DNA of 64,000 nt from Mesorhizobium prunaredense (GCF_900156895.1 NZ_FTPD01000015.1:158173-222172); one strand, 5' to 3'. Numbered from the stretch's first letter, positions 18,048 to 27,355 are shown. Program-made: numbers and translations. Notes: generated from the letters alone by a model not told the origin.

Positions 18048-19712
18048 TTACCCATTTGCTGCAACCGGACGGGTAGATCCCGGCTGCTCTCCAGGAATCG
18101 CCGCCACCAGCTCACGTGTGTAGGCTGATTGCGGGTCGAGGAAGATTTGCGAGGGAGGACCGCGTTCGACGATCCGCCCTTTCTGCATCACCGCGATTTC
18201 GTCGCAGATCTGGCTGGCGACGCGCAGGTCGTGGGTGATGAAGATCATCGACACGCCGGTTTCCCGCTGGATCTGGTCGAGCAGCTGCAGGATCTGGGCC
18301 TGGATCGACACGTCGAGCGCCGACACCGCTTCGTCGGCGATCAGCAGCTTCGGCTTGAACATCAGTGCCCGAGCGATGCCGATGCGCTGGCGCTGCCCAC
18401 CGGAGAATTCATGCGGAAAGCGATCAAAGGCGCCGGCATCGAGCCCGACATGGGCCAGTAGCGCCTTCGCCTCTTCACGCGCCTGGGCATAGGGCGTCCC
18501 ATGCGCGACTGGGCCAACGGTCAGGATGTGGCCGATCGTCGAGCGCGGGTTGAGCGAGGCGAAGGGATCCTGGAAGATCATCTGGACCCGCGGCCGCAGC
18601 GGGCGGAATTCGGCTTCGGAAAGCTTGGCGATGTCGCGGCCCTCGAACAGAATCCCGCCGCCGTCGCTGTCCAGCAGCTTGATCAAAAGCCGACCAAGCG
18701 ACGATTTGCCGGAACCGCTTTCGCCCACAACGCCCAGCGTGCGCCCGGGCGCCAGATCGAACGAGACCTCGTTGACCGCGGGCACGACGCGCTGCGCGCT
18801 GAACAGGGAACTGCCGCTGCGGTAGGTCTTCATCAGGCCTTCGACCTTCAGGATCGGCGCTTTGTCCGCCGTCTCCAGAGGAACGCGGTCCTCACCGGTC
18901 AGGTGCGGGACGGCTGCGATAAGGCGCCTTGTGTAGGGATGGCCAGGCGACTTCAGGACCTGTTGAGCGCTACCCTGCTCGACGATGTGGCCCTTCTCCA
19001 TCACCACGACACTGTCTGCGATCTCGGCCACCACCCCGAAGTCATGGGTGATGAACATGACGCTCATTCCCTTGCGTCGCTGAATCTCGCGGATCAGCTC
19101 CAGAATCTGCGCCTGGGTGGTCACGTCGAGCGCGGTCGTCGGTTCATCCGCGATCAGGATCGTCGGCTCGAGCGCCAGCGCCATGGCGATCATCACCCGC
19201 TGCCGCTGCCCGCCGGAGAGGCGGAACGGATACTGGTGGTACATGAGTGCCGGGTCCGGCAGTCCCACCTCAGTCAGCAGTTCGATAGCGCGGCCGCGAC
19301 GGGATTTCGGAGTGCCGACGCCATGCGCCGCCATGACCTCGTCGATCTGTGCACCCACGGTCATCAACGGATTGAGCGCCGACAGCGGATCCTGGAAGAT
19401 CATCGACACCACTCGGCCGCGCAGGCTGCGCAGCTTGTCCTGCGGCATGCCTATGATGTTCATCCCATCGAGATGGATGGCGCCCGAGGAGACGCGGATC
19501 ACATTGGGCAGTAGCCCCATGATGGCGTTGGCGGTGACCGACTTGCCGGATCCAGACTCGCCAATGACGCACAGAATCTGGCCGCGTTTCAGATCAAAGG
19601 AGATGTTCTCGACGGCATGGGTCCGTTCCATGCCTTTTGGCAAATTCACCGTGAGGTCGCGCACCGAAAGCGCCACATCGTGGGGGGCTACAGGCTGGAT
19701 GGTTGCGACCAT
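18048..19712 (-). CDS. ABC transporter ATPase, two fused nucleotide-binding domains (DppD-DppF type)
   Basis: A 554-residue protein with two complete ABC ATPase domains in tandem, as in GsiA. Domain 1 has Walker A GESGSGKSVTANAIMG (about 50), signature LSGGQRQRVMIAMA and Walker B TILIADEPTTALD. Domain 2 has Walker A GESGSGKSSLGRLL, signature FSGGQRQRIGIARA and Walker B KLLIADEAVSALD, where the usual DEP is DEA. Each half ends with the oligopeptide-transporter C-terminal segment (GHPYTRRLIAAVPH; SAYTRELVAAIPG). Start at 19712 (MVATIQP) rather than three codons earlier is a choice. It is the first gene of the operon, 38 bp ahead of the binding protein. Confidence 0.93.
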   Translation of the reverse strand: MVATIQPVAPHDVALSVRDLTVNLPKGMERTHAVENISFDLKRGQILCVIGESGSGKSVTANAIMGLLPNVIRVSSGAIHLDGMNIIGMPQDKLRSLRGRVVSMIFQDPLSALNPLMTVGAQIDEVMAAHGVGTPKSRRGRAIELLTEVGLPDPALMYHQYPFRLSGGQRQRVMIAMALALEPTILIADEPTTALDVTTQAQILELIREIQRRKGMSVMFITHDFGVVAEIADSVVVMEKGHIVEQGSAQQVLKSPGHPYTRRLIAAVPHLTGEDRVPLETADKAPILKVEGLMKTYRSGSSLFSAQRVVPAVNEVSFDLAPGRTLGVVGESGSGKSSLGRLLIKLLDSDGGGILFEGRDIAKLSEAEFRPLRPRVQMIFQDPFASLNPRSTIGHILTVGPVAHGTPYAQAREEAKALLAHVGLDAGAFDRFPHEFSGGQRQRIGIARALMFKPKLLIADEAVSALDVSIQAQILQLLDQIQRETGVSMIFITHDLRVASQICDEIAVMQKGRIVERGPPSQIFLDPQSAYTRELVAAIPGEQPGSTRPVAANG

Positions 19713-20351
19713 TGCGATCATCTCCCGTTTGAACCGAGTGGGTCCACGCTGTTGCGGACCTTATCATCGCGCTTTGAGCAGAAGCGCCTCACTATAGCGT
19801 CCGTCGTCTGGCCATCTCGGCGCATCGAGCGCTGAGGCTGCGAGAGACTGATTCTGCTCATCCTGGCGGCTCCCTTGATGAAATTCGGTCCGTGTACCGG
19901 ATACTGTTCCCTTGGAGCTTGCCCGCTATAAGGAAGGGTTGCTCCGTTCTTTCAGCCAGTTTGACTGTTCTGTATCCGCATAGTCGTCGAAATTTGGCCC
20001 TCGGGCGGCAGGAACTTCTGAAAAGAACGTCAGGTTCGGCATTTCACTCTGCTCCCGCTCCGGCGCAGAAACCGGGATCAGACAACCAGGTCCTTCTTCC
20101 GCTAATTTGTGCGCGACAGGCCTTGCGTCACTGCGCGCCGCGTCCCGAAAAGCCCATGCCGCAGATCACGCGACTGGATGAAGCGTACTCCTGCTTGCCC
20201 CGGCGAGGTTGGGCGCCAGCGAGCGCTTTTTCGGCAACAATTGCCTGTTCTATGGCCTGCAAACCGCAGGAAATTCCGTCCAGGCATGAACTCCGCAGCC
20301 TGCCTCTGCGGGCCGCAGGTTAGGATGCTTCAAATTACCGGAGTCCCATCC
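19713..20351. other. Divergent intergenic region, about 640 bp
   Basis: This separates the leftward transporter/threonine operon from the rightward oxidase gene, so it should hold both promoters. Frames crossing it (for example 19892-20323) have no recognisable protein. I see no clear operator palindrome. A GGAG site eight bases before ATG 20352 fixes the oxidase start. Confidence 0.5.
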
Positions 20352-21677
20352 ATGCCCGCACCGCTCATTCACATCGATTCCAGCCCATCCCTGCCTCGCG
20401 AGGCGGACGTCGTCGTCATCGGCGGCGGCGTGGTGGGCGTGTTCACGGCCTATTATCTGGCGCGACGGGGCGTCAGCGTTGCCCTGCTGGAGAAGGGGCG
20501 CGTTGCCGCCGAACAGTCCAGCCGCAACTGGGGCTGGTGCCGTCAGCAGAACCGTGACGCACGCGAGTTGCCGATGGCAACCAAGAGCCTCGATCTATGG
20601 GAAAAAGTGGCGCAGGAGACCGGCGAGGACACCGGCTTCCGCCGCTGCGGCCTGCTCTATCTCTCGCAGGACGAAAACGAGTTGGCAGGCTGGGCAAAGT
20701 GGCGCGATTTCGCAAGGACGGTTGGCGTCACGACGCATGTGCTGAGCGCGGAAGAAGCCACCGAACGGGGCAAGGCGACCGGCCGCAAATGGAAAGGCGG
20801 CGTGTTCTCGCCAACTGACGGAACGGCGGATCCTTCAAAGGCGGTGCCGGTTGCCGCGCGCGGCATCATGGCGGCCGGCGGCACCGTACATCAGAATTGC
20901 GCGGCGCGCGGGCTGGAGCTGAGCGCCGGCCGGGTCAGCGGCGTCGTTACAGAAGCCGGAACCATCCGGACAACGACCGTGGTCATGGCCGGAGGCGCGT
21001 GGGCTTCTTCCTTCTGCAACCAGCTTGGTATTCGTTTCCCGCAAGCTGCCGTGCGTCAGTCCATTCTAGCCGTAGCGCCGGGCGCAAATGGCCTGCCGGA
21101 TGCCCTGCATACCGCGCGCGTCTCGCTGACGCGGCGCGGCAACGGTGGATACGCGCTGGCGATCAGCGGGCGGGCGCGAGTCGATCCAACGCCGCAGCAG
21201 CTCAGGTTCAGCCGCGAGTTCGTGCCGATGTTCGCCCGCCGCTGGCGCAGTCTGGCACCGGGAGCGTTCGAGGGCTGGCGTCAAGGTCATGAAAGCCTGA
21301 GGAAATGGGCAGTTGACGACGTGACACCAATGGAACGGAATCGGATTCTCGATCCGAAGCCTGACATGAGGCAGATTCGCCTGACATATCAAAGAGCCTG
21401 CGAATTGCTGCCCGAACTCCAGCGCGTCGCGATTTCTCATGCTTGGGCGGGCTATGTCGACAGCACGCCCGATGGCGTCCCGGCAATCGGTGAAGTGGAG
21501 GGGATTCCGGGCTTCCTTCTCGCCGCGGGATTTAGCGGTCACGGCTTCGGGATCGGGCCCGGCGCTGGGCATATGATCGCCGATATCATTACCGGCAGCG
21601 AGCCGATCGTCGATCCGCGTCCCTATCGGCCGGAGCGTCTGAAGACAGCTGCGTGGGGCAAGGTCGCTGAATTCTGA
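20352..21677 (+). CDS. FAD-dependent amine/amino-acid oxidase (DAO family)
   Basis: A 441-residue DAO-superfamily flavoprotein with ADVVVIGGGVVGVFTAYYLA at the N-terminus. The EQSSRNWGWCRQQNRD segment is of the kind seen where FAD is bound in D-amino-acid dehydrogenase/sarcosine-oxidase-like proteins. The C-terminal contact is GFSGHGFGIGPGAGHM. Its first 30 residues match the relic at 716-832. ATG 20352 was chosen for the GGAG eight bases upstream; ATG 20325 in frame is the alternative. It precedes the tartrate dehydrogenase-like gene by 84 bp and an Lrp-type regulator, suggesting an amino-acid-responsive unit. The substrate is unknown. Confidence 0.9.
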   Translation: MPAPLIHIDSSPSLPREADVVVIGGGVVGVFTAYYLARRGVSVALLEKGRVAAEQSSRNWGWCRQQNRDARELPMATKSLDLWEKVAQETGEDTGFRRCGLLYLSQDENELAGWAKWRDFARTVGVTTHVLSAEEATERGKATGRKWKGGVFSPTDGTADPSKAVPVAARGIMAAGGTVHQNCAARGLELSAGRVSGVVTEAGTIRTTTVVMAGGAWASSFCNQLGIRFPQAAVRQSILAVAPGANGLPDALHTARVSLTRRGNGGYALAISGRARVDPTPQQLRFSREFVPMFARRWRSLAPGAFEGWRQGHESLRKWAVDDVTPMERNRILDPKPDMRQIRLTYQRACELLPELQRVAISHAWAGYVDSTPDGVPAIGEVEGIPGFLLAAGFSGHGFGIGPGAGHMIADIITGSEPIVDPRPYRPERLKTAAWGKVAEF

Positions 21678-21761
21678 CTAGACCAATTTGCCAAGGTACA
21701 ATCGGTCGCACACGAGATCGAGGCCGCGAGCTGGCCAGCACTGAAAACAGGGAAAGTGACG

Positions 21762-22835
21762 ATGCGCGAATATGAGATTGCCGCCATTCCTGCCGACGGC
21801 ATCGGCCCAGAGGTCATTGCCGCCGGTCTCCAGGCGCTTGAGGCGCTGCAGCAGCGCTGCGGAGATTTCAAACTGCGCGTCCAGCACTTCGACTGGGGCT
21901 CAGACTACTACAAGGCGCATGGTCGGATGATGCCCGAAGATGGGGTGGCGCAACTGAAGCGCTTCGACGCTATCTTCTTCGGCGCGGTAGGCGCTCCCGA
22001 CGTGCCCGACGACATCACGCTCTGGGGCCTCCGGCTGCCGATCTGCCAAGGCTTTGATCAATACGCGAACGTGCGGCCGACAAGGATATTGCCCGGTATT
22101 GTTTCGCCGCTGGCGGGCGTTGGCCCTGGCGATCTGGATTGGGTGATCGTGCGGGAGAATTCCGAGGGCGAGTATTCGGGCCACGGCGGCCGAGCCCATC
22201 GCGGCCTCCCCGAGGAGGTCGGAACCGAGGTCGCGATCTTCACGCGCGTCGGCGTCACCCGCATCATGCGCTATGCATTCCGGCTGGCGCAGTCACGCCC
22301 GCGAAGGCTCCTGACAGTTGTTACAAAATCCAACGCGCAGCGTCACGGCATGGTAATGTGGGACGAAATCGCAGCCGAGGTGGCGCCGGAATTCCCGGAC
22401 GTCGCGTGGGACAAGATGCTGGTCGATGCCATGACAGTGCGTATGACGTTGAAACCTCGGAGCCTGGATACGATCGTCGCCACCAATCTTCACGCCGACA
22501 TATTGTCAGACCTTGCAGGCGCGCTCGCGGGCAGTCTCGGCGTTGCACCGACCCCCAACATTGATCCCGAGCGGCGCTATCCCTCGATGTTCGAGCCAAT
22601 TCACGGCTCGGCATTCGACATCGCCGGCAAGGGTATTGCCAACCCGATCGCCACCTTCTGGACCGCCGCCCAGATGCTCGAACATCTGGGCGAGAGCGCA
22701 GCGGCCGCCCGGTTGATGAGCGCTGTGGAAACGGTGACGAGTGAGGGCGTGCTGACGCCGGACGTGGGAGGGACAGCGACCACGCAGGAGGTGACGGACG
22801 CCGTCTGCCGGACGATCCGCGGTTCGAACGTTTGA
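21762..22835 (+). CDS. Tartrate/isopropylmalate dehydrogenase-family decarboxylating dehydrogenase
   Basis: A 357-residue member of the isocitrate/isopropylmalate dehydrogenase family, nearest in style to tartrate dehydrogenase (TtuC). It shows IPADGIGPEVIAAGLQAL at the start, IVRENSEGEYSGHGGRAH (substrate and metal loop), VTKSNAQRHGMVMWDE, and GSAFDIAGKGIANPIA (nucleotide-binding loop). These enzymes oxidise a 2-hydroxy acid and may decarboxylate it, with NAD+ and Mn2+/Mg2+. An AGGGAAA site sits at normal distance before ATG 21762; GTG 21756 is also possible. A paralog lies at 28886. The real substrate could be tartrate, D-malate or another 2-hydroxy diacid. Confidence 0.87.
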   Translation: MREYEIAAIPADGIGPEVIAAGLQALEALQQRCGDFKLRVQHFDWGSDYYKAHGRMMPEDGVAQLKRFDAIFFGAVGAPDVPDDITLWGLRLPICQGFDQYANVRPTRILPGIVSPLAGVGPGDLDWVIVRENSEGEYSGHGGRAHRGLPEEVGTEVAIFTRVGVTRIMRYAFRLAQSRPRRLLTVVTKSNAQRHGMVMWDEIAAEVAPEFPDVAWDKMLVDAMTVRMTLKPRSLDTIVATNLHADILSDLAGALAGSLGVAPTPNIDPERRYPSMFEPIHGSAFDIAGKGIANPIATFWTAAQMLEHLGESAAAARLMSAVETVTSEGVLTPDVGGTATTQEVTDAVCRTIRGSNV

Positions 22836-22845
22836 CAGGTATCCA

Positions 22846-23322
22846 ATGAAGCTCGACAAGATCGACATCAAGATCTTATCCCAACTGCAAAAGAATGGGC
22901 GGGTCACGAATGTCGAGCTTGCCGACCTGGTGAACCTTTCACCGAGCCCTTGCCTGATGCGGGTGAAGAAGCTTCAGGCGGAAGGCTTCATCACCGGCTA
23001 TTCCGCCCAGATCGATGTGTCCAAGCTCGGGCAGACTCTGACGATCTTCACCGAAGTCACGCTCAAGCACCATCAACAGAACGACTTCGCCAGATTTCTC
23101 ACCGCAATTCAGAAGGTCGATTCTGTTATCGAATGCCATCTGGTTTCAGGCGGTTACGACTATCTTGTGAAGTTTGTCACAGGGGGCATCAGCGAGTACC
23201 AGACGATCATGGAGCGCATGATCGAATTGGATATCGGAATCGACAAATATTTCAGCTTCGTCGTGCTGAAGTCACCGATCGTCAAATCCCATTTGCCTCT
23301 CGACATCATTTTCGACAGGTGA
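22846..23322 (+). CDS. Lrp/AsnC-family transcriptional regulator
   Basis: A 158-residue Lrp/AsnC protein. The N-terminal winged HTH begins LDKIDIKILSQLQKNGRVT and has the recognition segment LADLVNLSPSPCLMRVKKL. The C-terminal RAM/ligand-binding domain includes VIECHLVSGGYDYLVKF. Such proteins form octamers and sense amino acids. It lies 10 bp behind the dehydrogenase gene and faces the aminotransferase gene convergently, so it probably controls the oxidase/dehydrogenase unit and perhaps the aminotransferase in response to the amino acid degraded. Confidence 0.93.
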   Translation: MKLDKIDIKILSQLQKNGRVTNVELADLVNLSPSPCLMRVKKLQAEGFITGYSAQIDVSKLGQTLTIFTEVTLKHHQQNDFARFLTAIQKVDSVIECHLVSGGYDYLVKFVTGGISEYQTIMERMIELDIGIDKYFSFVVLKSPIVKSHLPLDIIFDR

Positions 23323-23385
23323 GGCGCTCCGCGGTCTTGGACCTGGAGAGCCGCACGCCAGCGCTCCCTCTTGCGATGACAATGA

Positions 23386-24762
23386 TCATCCCTTCATCGC
23401 TGACCGCACGTCGTTGTCTTCGAGGGTTTGATCCAACGTCATCCGGGTACGTTCGAGGATTCCATCAATATCGTCCTCGGTGCAGCAGAGCGGCGGCGCA
23501 AAGCCGAGGATGCCGCTGTTGAAGGCGCGGATGACAAGGCCGTTCGCCCACGCGCGCTCGAAGATGCGGCGTCCCGGATCGGCCGCCGCCGGCAGTGGCG
23601 TCTTGCGCTCCTTGTCGGTGACCAACTCGATTGCTGCCAGCATGCCGCGGCCGCGAACGTCGCCAACCAGCGGGTGGTCGGCGAGCGAGCGAAGGCCTTC
23701 CATCAGGCGCTTGCCGGCCTTGCGCCCGTTCTCGAGCAAGCTGTCTTCGTAGAGACGCAGGCATTCGAGCCCGACTGCCGCGCTCACGGGATGGGCCGAA
23801 TACGTATAGCCATGGCCGACAGGCGCTTTGCCGGCTCCGTCCGCGATCGTATTGTACACGCGGTCCGAGATGAAGACGGCGCCCATCGGCACGTAGCCCG
23901 AGGTCAGTCCCTTCGCCGTGGTCATGAGATCCGGCACGACATCGTCTTCCTCACAGGCGAAGAGAGGGCCGGTACGGCCAAAGGCAGTGATGACTTCGTC
24001 GACGACGAACAGGATGTCATGTTCCTTGCACACGGCGTGCAAAGCCTTCAGCCAACCTGTCGGTGGAACGAGGACACCGCCCGAACCCTGGATGGGTTCG
24101 GCGTAGAAGGCCGCAACGCGGCCAGCACCGAGTTCCGCGATTTTGGCGCGCAGGGCCGCGACCGATGCATCGATGATCGCCTGCGGGTCGGAACCGACCG
24201 GATTGCGATAGGCGTAGTGCGAGGGAATCTTGTGCTGCCAGTCGTAAGGCACCCCGAAACCCGCATGGAAAGCCGGGATCGCGGTCAGGCCTGACCCTGC
24301 CGTCGAGGAGCCATGGTAGCCATGCTCGACCGAGATGAACTGGTCCTTCTGCGGCGTGCCCTTGGCATGGTAGAAATAGCGGATGAAGCGGATCGTGCTG
24401 TCGATTGCGTCGGAGCCGCCAAGCGTGAAATAGACATGGTTCAAATCGCCGGGCGCAAGTTCGGCAAGCCTGGCAGCAAGGCGAATGGCAGGCTCGGATC
24501 CCAGCCCGAAATATCCCGTCGCATAGGGAAGCTCTCTCAGCTGCTTTGCGGCTGCTTCAACGATACTTTCCTGGCCATAGCCGAGGTTTACACACCATAG
24601 ACCGGCGAATCCGTCCAGCAGGGTTTTCCCGCTTGCATCGGTCACCGTTGCGCCCTTGGCGGATTTGAGCACCCGCACGCCCGTCTCCTCGTGGCTCCGA
24701 TAGCATGAAAACGGGTGAACCAGATGTGCGCGATCGAGTTCGATCAGTGAATTTGCCAGCAT
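23386..24762 (-). CDS. Class III aminotransferase (omega-amino-acid/polyamine:pyruvate type)
   Basis: A 458-residue PLP-dependent fold-type I aminotransferase. Visible are LLDGFAGLWCVNLGYG near the N-terminus, HVYFTLGGSDAIDSTIRF, the metal-free cofactor aspartate in ILFVVDEVITAFGRTG, and the PLP lysine in TTAKGLTSGYVPMGA. The family moves the terminal amino group of beta-alanine, putrescine, GABA, taurine or similar compounds to pyruvate or oxoglutarate. The aldehyde product could be taken by GabD (27389). It is followed 30 bp upstream on the same strand by a GNAT gene, so the GNAT gene is transcribed first and the two probably form an operon. Confidence 0.93.
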   Translation of the reverse strand: MLANSLIELDRAHLVHPFSCYRSHEETGVRVLKSAKGATVTDASGKTLLDGFAGLWCVNLGYGQESIVEAAAKQLRELPYATGYFGLGSEPAIRLAARLAELAPGDLNHVYFTLGGSDAIDSTIRFIRYFYHAKGTPQKDQFISVEHGYHGSSTAGSGLTAIPAFHAGFGVPYDWQHKIPSHYAYRNPVGSDPQAIIDASVAALRAKIAELGAGRVAAFYAEPIQGSGGVLVPPTGWLKALHAVCKEHDILFVVDEVITAFGRTGPLFACEEDDVVPDLMTTAKGLTSGYVPMGAVFISDRVYNTIADGAGKAPVGHGYTYSAHPVSAAVGLECLRLYEDSLLENGRKAGKRLMEGLRSLADHPLVGDVRGRGMLAAIELVTDKERKTPLPAAADPGRRIFERAWANGLVIRAFNSGILGFAPPLCCTEDDIDGILERTRMTLDQTLEDNDVRSAMKG

Positions 24763-24792
24763 TTCTTCCTCCGATTCAACCGAGTGCCTGTT

Positions 24793-25635
24793 TTAACCAA
24801 GCGCCTGACTGACCAACGCATATGTGCGGTGATGCGCGGGCTTGCTTTCCTGGTGCGTGGCCATGGAGCGTCGCATCGTGATCCCACCGCCGACATGCGC
24901 GAGCCCACGCCCGGTGAGCCATCCAGCAAGATCCGTTGAGACGTCGGTATCGACACGGACGAACTTGCCCTGATGATGGGCGAGCAGAAAGTCGATCAGT
25001 GCCTTGGCCTCGGTACCGTTTCTCGCCACCACCGGGCCGATGACCAGCCCCCGGCCGAATGGCCGGATGGCGGAAAAGGCCTGGATATCGCCGTCATCTC
25101 GAATGACAGCGAGCTTCGCGCGCTCGAAAACCCGTTTCATCAGCGCCGATCGGTCATGGCCAAATGCCTCGCGATCCAGCACCTCGAGGCGGGCAAGATC
25201 GCCGCTCTCTGCCCAAGATACACCGGCCGGCGCCGAAACTGCCAACGCCTCGCCCTGATGCTGCACGATCTCGCCAGTCGTGACGAAGCCCAGCTTCTCA
25301 TAGAGCGGCAGGCCTTCCTGTGTCGCCGTCAGGCAACAGGTGCGCTCACCCGCCTGGGCCAGCGCCTCTTCCATCATCTTTCGGCCGAGCCCGCGGCCGC
25401 GCATCGCCGCATCGACGATCACCATGTTGATGGCGGCAGCATTGTCGCCGTAGGGGGTCATCATGATGGTCGCCACCACGCGTTCTTCTTCCAGGGCGAC
25501 GATCCCCCGGCTGACCGACTGGGCCAGTTCCCAATCCTCGCGACGATGCGGCCATTTGACTTGGCGAGACAACTCGACAGCGCCTTCCAGGTGCCCCGGT
25601 GTCATCTCTTCAAGGATGATCTGTTGTGTGGTCAT
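24793..25635 (-). CDS. Two-domain GNAT N-acetyltransferase (paralog 2 of 3)
   Basis: A 280-residue paralog of the proteins at 5672 and 32796. It has VKWPHRREDWELAQ near the N-terminus, the acetyl-CoA loop AAMRGRGLGRKMMEEALA (a clean R-x-x-G-x-G/A pattern), YEKLGF, and the second-domain mark RPFGRGLVIGPVVARN, ending TYALVSQALG. ATG 25635 follows GGAAATTC at suitable distance. It lies 30 bp ahead of the aminotransferase gene on the same strand. Its substrate is unknown; position suggests the amine handled by the aminotransferase. Confidence 0.88.
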   Translation of the reverse strand: MTTQQIILEEMTPGHLEGAVELSRQVKWPHRREDWELAQSVSRGIVALEEERVVATIMMTPYGDNAAAINMVIVDAAMRGRGLGRKMMEEALAQAGERTCCLTATQEGLPLYEKLGFVTTGEIVQHQGEALAVSAPAGVSWAESGDLARLEVLDREAFGHDRSALMKRVFERAKLAVIRDDGDIQAFSAIRPFGRGLVIGPVVARNGTEAKALIDFLLAHHQGKFVRVDTDVSTDLAGWLTGRGLAHVGGGITMRRSMATHQESKPAHHRTYALVSQALG

Positions 25636-25956
25636 GATGAATTTCCAGCCTTCGTCTTCAGGTGCTAACGGTAGACCACCAAAGACAGCACTTCCTTCCA
25701 ACCAGCAGCCAAGCGCGACGCGTTTTCACTATCCTTCGCCGCTGGTGCCGCATCTTCTGCCGAAGCAAGGCCGACAGGCCGCGCCGCTGCCAAAGCTCGA
25801 AAGGACACCTGGCGCAACTCTCTGCCAAACCGGCGATGCAATACGAAACGATCTGCTTCAGGTCGCCGCGAATGCGGCCGTTAGTCTTCCGGATCTCCGA
25901 TTATGGTCATTGTGGTACAGGCACGCTGTGCCGAGAAAACCAGGAGGATTGTCGCC
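25636..25956. other. Divergent intergenic region, about 320 bp
   Basis: This lies between the leftward GNAT/aminotransferase unit and the rightward HAD gene. I see no coding region or clear palindrome. A perfect AGGAGG ribosome site lies at 25942-25947. Confidence 0.5.
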
Positions 25957-26646
25957 ATGTCGACGTTCAGACCGAAATACATCACCTTCGACTGCTACGG
26001 CACGCTCACCAATTTCGATATGGCCGGCGCGGCGCGGCGCGTCTACGGCGAGCGCCTCTCCCCTGAGGCAATGGCCGGCTTCGTGGAGGCTTTTAGGGGC
26101 TATCGCCTTGACGAGGTGCTGGGGCCATGGAAGCCCTTCCTCGAGGTGGTGCAGAATTCCATCGAACGCAGCTGCAAGCGCATCGGCATCCAGTTCAAAC
26201 CCGAAGACGCCCAACGCATTTATGACGAAGTGCCGACCTGGGGTCCGCACCCCGACGTCCCGGCTGGCCTGTCCAGAGTGGCCAAGGAAATCCCACTGGT
26301 GATCCTGTCCAACTCCATGAACAGCCTGATCATGTCGAATGTGGAAAAGCTCGGCGCGCCCTTTCACACCGTCATCACCGCCGAAGAGGTTGGCGCCTAT
26401 AAGCCGCTGATGAAGGGCTTTGAATATATGCTCGACAAACTCGGCTGCGGCCCCGAGGACATCACTCATGTCTCCTCCTCCTTCCGCTACGATTTGATGA
26501 CCGCCTACGATCTCGGCATCAAGAGCAAGGTCTGGGTGAACCGCGGCCACGAGCCTGCGAACCCCTTCTACGAATATACCGAGATCAAGGATATCGGCGG
26601 GCTGGCCGCCGCGGTCGGCCTGGAGCCCGTTCGGGAAGTTGCATGA
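25957..26646 (+). CDS. HAD-superfamily hydrolase, haloacid dehalogenase type II
   Basis: A 229-residue HAD-fold protein. The nucleophile motif is ITFDCYGTLTNFD (Asp about 12), the threonine/serine motif is VILSNSMNSLI, and later segments include EVGAYKPLMKGFEYML (Lys) and SSSFRYDLMTAYDLG (acidic loop, with Asp near residue 183). This is the L-2-haloacid dehalogenase subclass; many such proteins act on phosphorylated or unknown substrates rather than haloacids. A perfect AGGAGG nine bases before ATG 25957 defines the start. It ends 43 bp before the 3' edge of the group II intron. Confidence 0.9.
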   Translation: MSTFRPKYITFDCYGTLTNFDMAGAARRVYGERLSPEAMAGFVEAFRGYRLDEVLGPWKPFLEVVQNSIERSCKRIGIQFKPEDAQRIYDEVPTWGPHPDVPAGLSRVAKEIPLVILSNSMNSLIMSNVEKLGAPFHTVITAEEVGAYKPLMKGFEYMLDKLGCGPEDITHVSSSFRYDLMTAYDLGIKSKVWVNRGHEPANPFYEYTEIKDIGGLAAAVGLEPVREVA

Positions 26647-26689
26647 GGCCGGCGGGCCTCCGGCATGGCGGCATCGAATATCGAATCGG

Positions 26690-27321
26690 GTAGGAGGGAG
26701 CCTTTCGGCGTTCCTCCTCCCACACCACCGTGCGTACGGTTCCGTACACGGCGGTTCGTGTCGCGCTCGGCTTGAGGTCCTCAATGCCCGCCGCCCTATT
26801 GGCGCCCAGCCTTATCTTGCGGGTTCCGCCGGCTACTTCCGGCTAAGGCCCTCTCGCGAGGTATCTGCCCAAGGCGGTCGGAAATGAAGTCCGACCTCCA
26901 TCGACACGTTCAGCCCTTCACCGGTTGGTCCGGCTACTACGGCCTCTGCTGACTCCTGCCGACCCATCCCGGCGCCTCTCGGCGGCGGTAGCACACCTGT
27001 CTCCAGGGGCAGGCCGGCAGACCTCCCAGGGTAAGACGCGTGACCTTCGTGCCATATACCTGTCGCATCTACGGCCGCACCCTCCGGGTGATGTTGGGCC
27101 TCGGGCTTCATTGCCCCCTCGCCCGGATGCGGCCGCCTCATATGCGCTTGCTGTTCGTCAGGCCGCAGCTTCCTTCAGACCCCGCCTCGCGACGACGCCC
27201 TTGCTGTTCGGCTAGCGGTTCCCATCACCAGGGCCCGCAGAGGACTTTCACCTCCAAGTCATCGACCGGATACCATCCCGACCAAACGGTGCTTGCGCAC
27301 CACGCGCCATGCCTGGCGCAC
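26690..27321 (-). mobile_element. Group II intron RNA lacking its reverse-transcriptase ORF
   Basis: On the minus strand the segment starts GTGCGCCAGGC at 27321, the conserved GUGYG 5' end. It contains GGAGGTGAAAGTCCTC and GCTAGCCGAACAGCAAGGGC, sequence blocks typical of bacterial group II intron domain I. After GGTGAAGGGCTGAACG, which in mobile relatives precedes the maturase start, only about 180 bases remain before the domain V-like hairpin (CCGCCGTGTACGG paired with CCGTACGCACGGTGG, a two-base bulge, about 26721-26750) and a domain VI-like stem ending CCTCCTAC near 26690. The expected maturase of about 1.3-1.9 kb is missing. Boundaries are good to a few bases at the 5' end and approximate at the 3' end. 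It may still splice if a maturase is supplied. Confidence 0.8.
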
Positions 27322-27324
27322 AAT

Positions 27325-27355
27325 GAGAAAGGGCGGTTTCGACCGCCCCTTTCTC
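27325..27355 (-). terminator. Terminator hairpin of the gabD unit, next to the intron
   Basis: GAGAAAGGGGCGGT and ACCGCCCTTTCTC pair (one bulged base) around a CGAA loop on the minus strand, followed by ATT and then the intron 5' end. It lies 34 bp beyond the gabD stop. The strong stem suggests a factor-independent terminator whose U-run was interrupted by the intron insertion. Confidence 0.8.
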
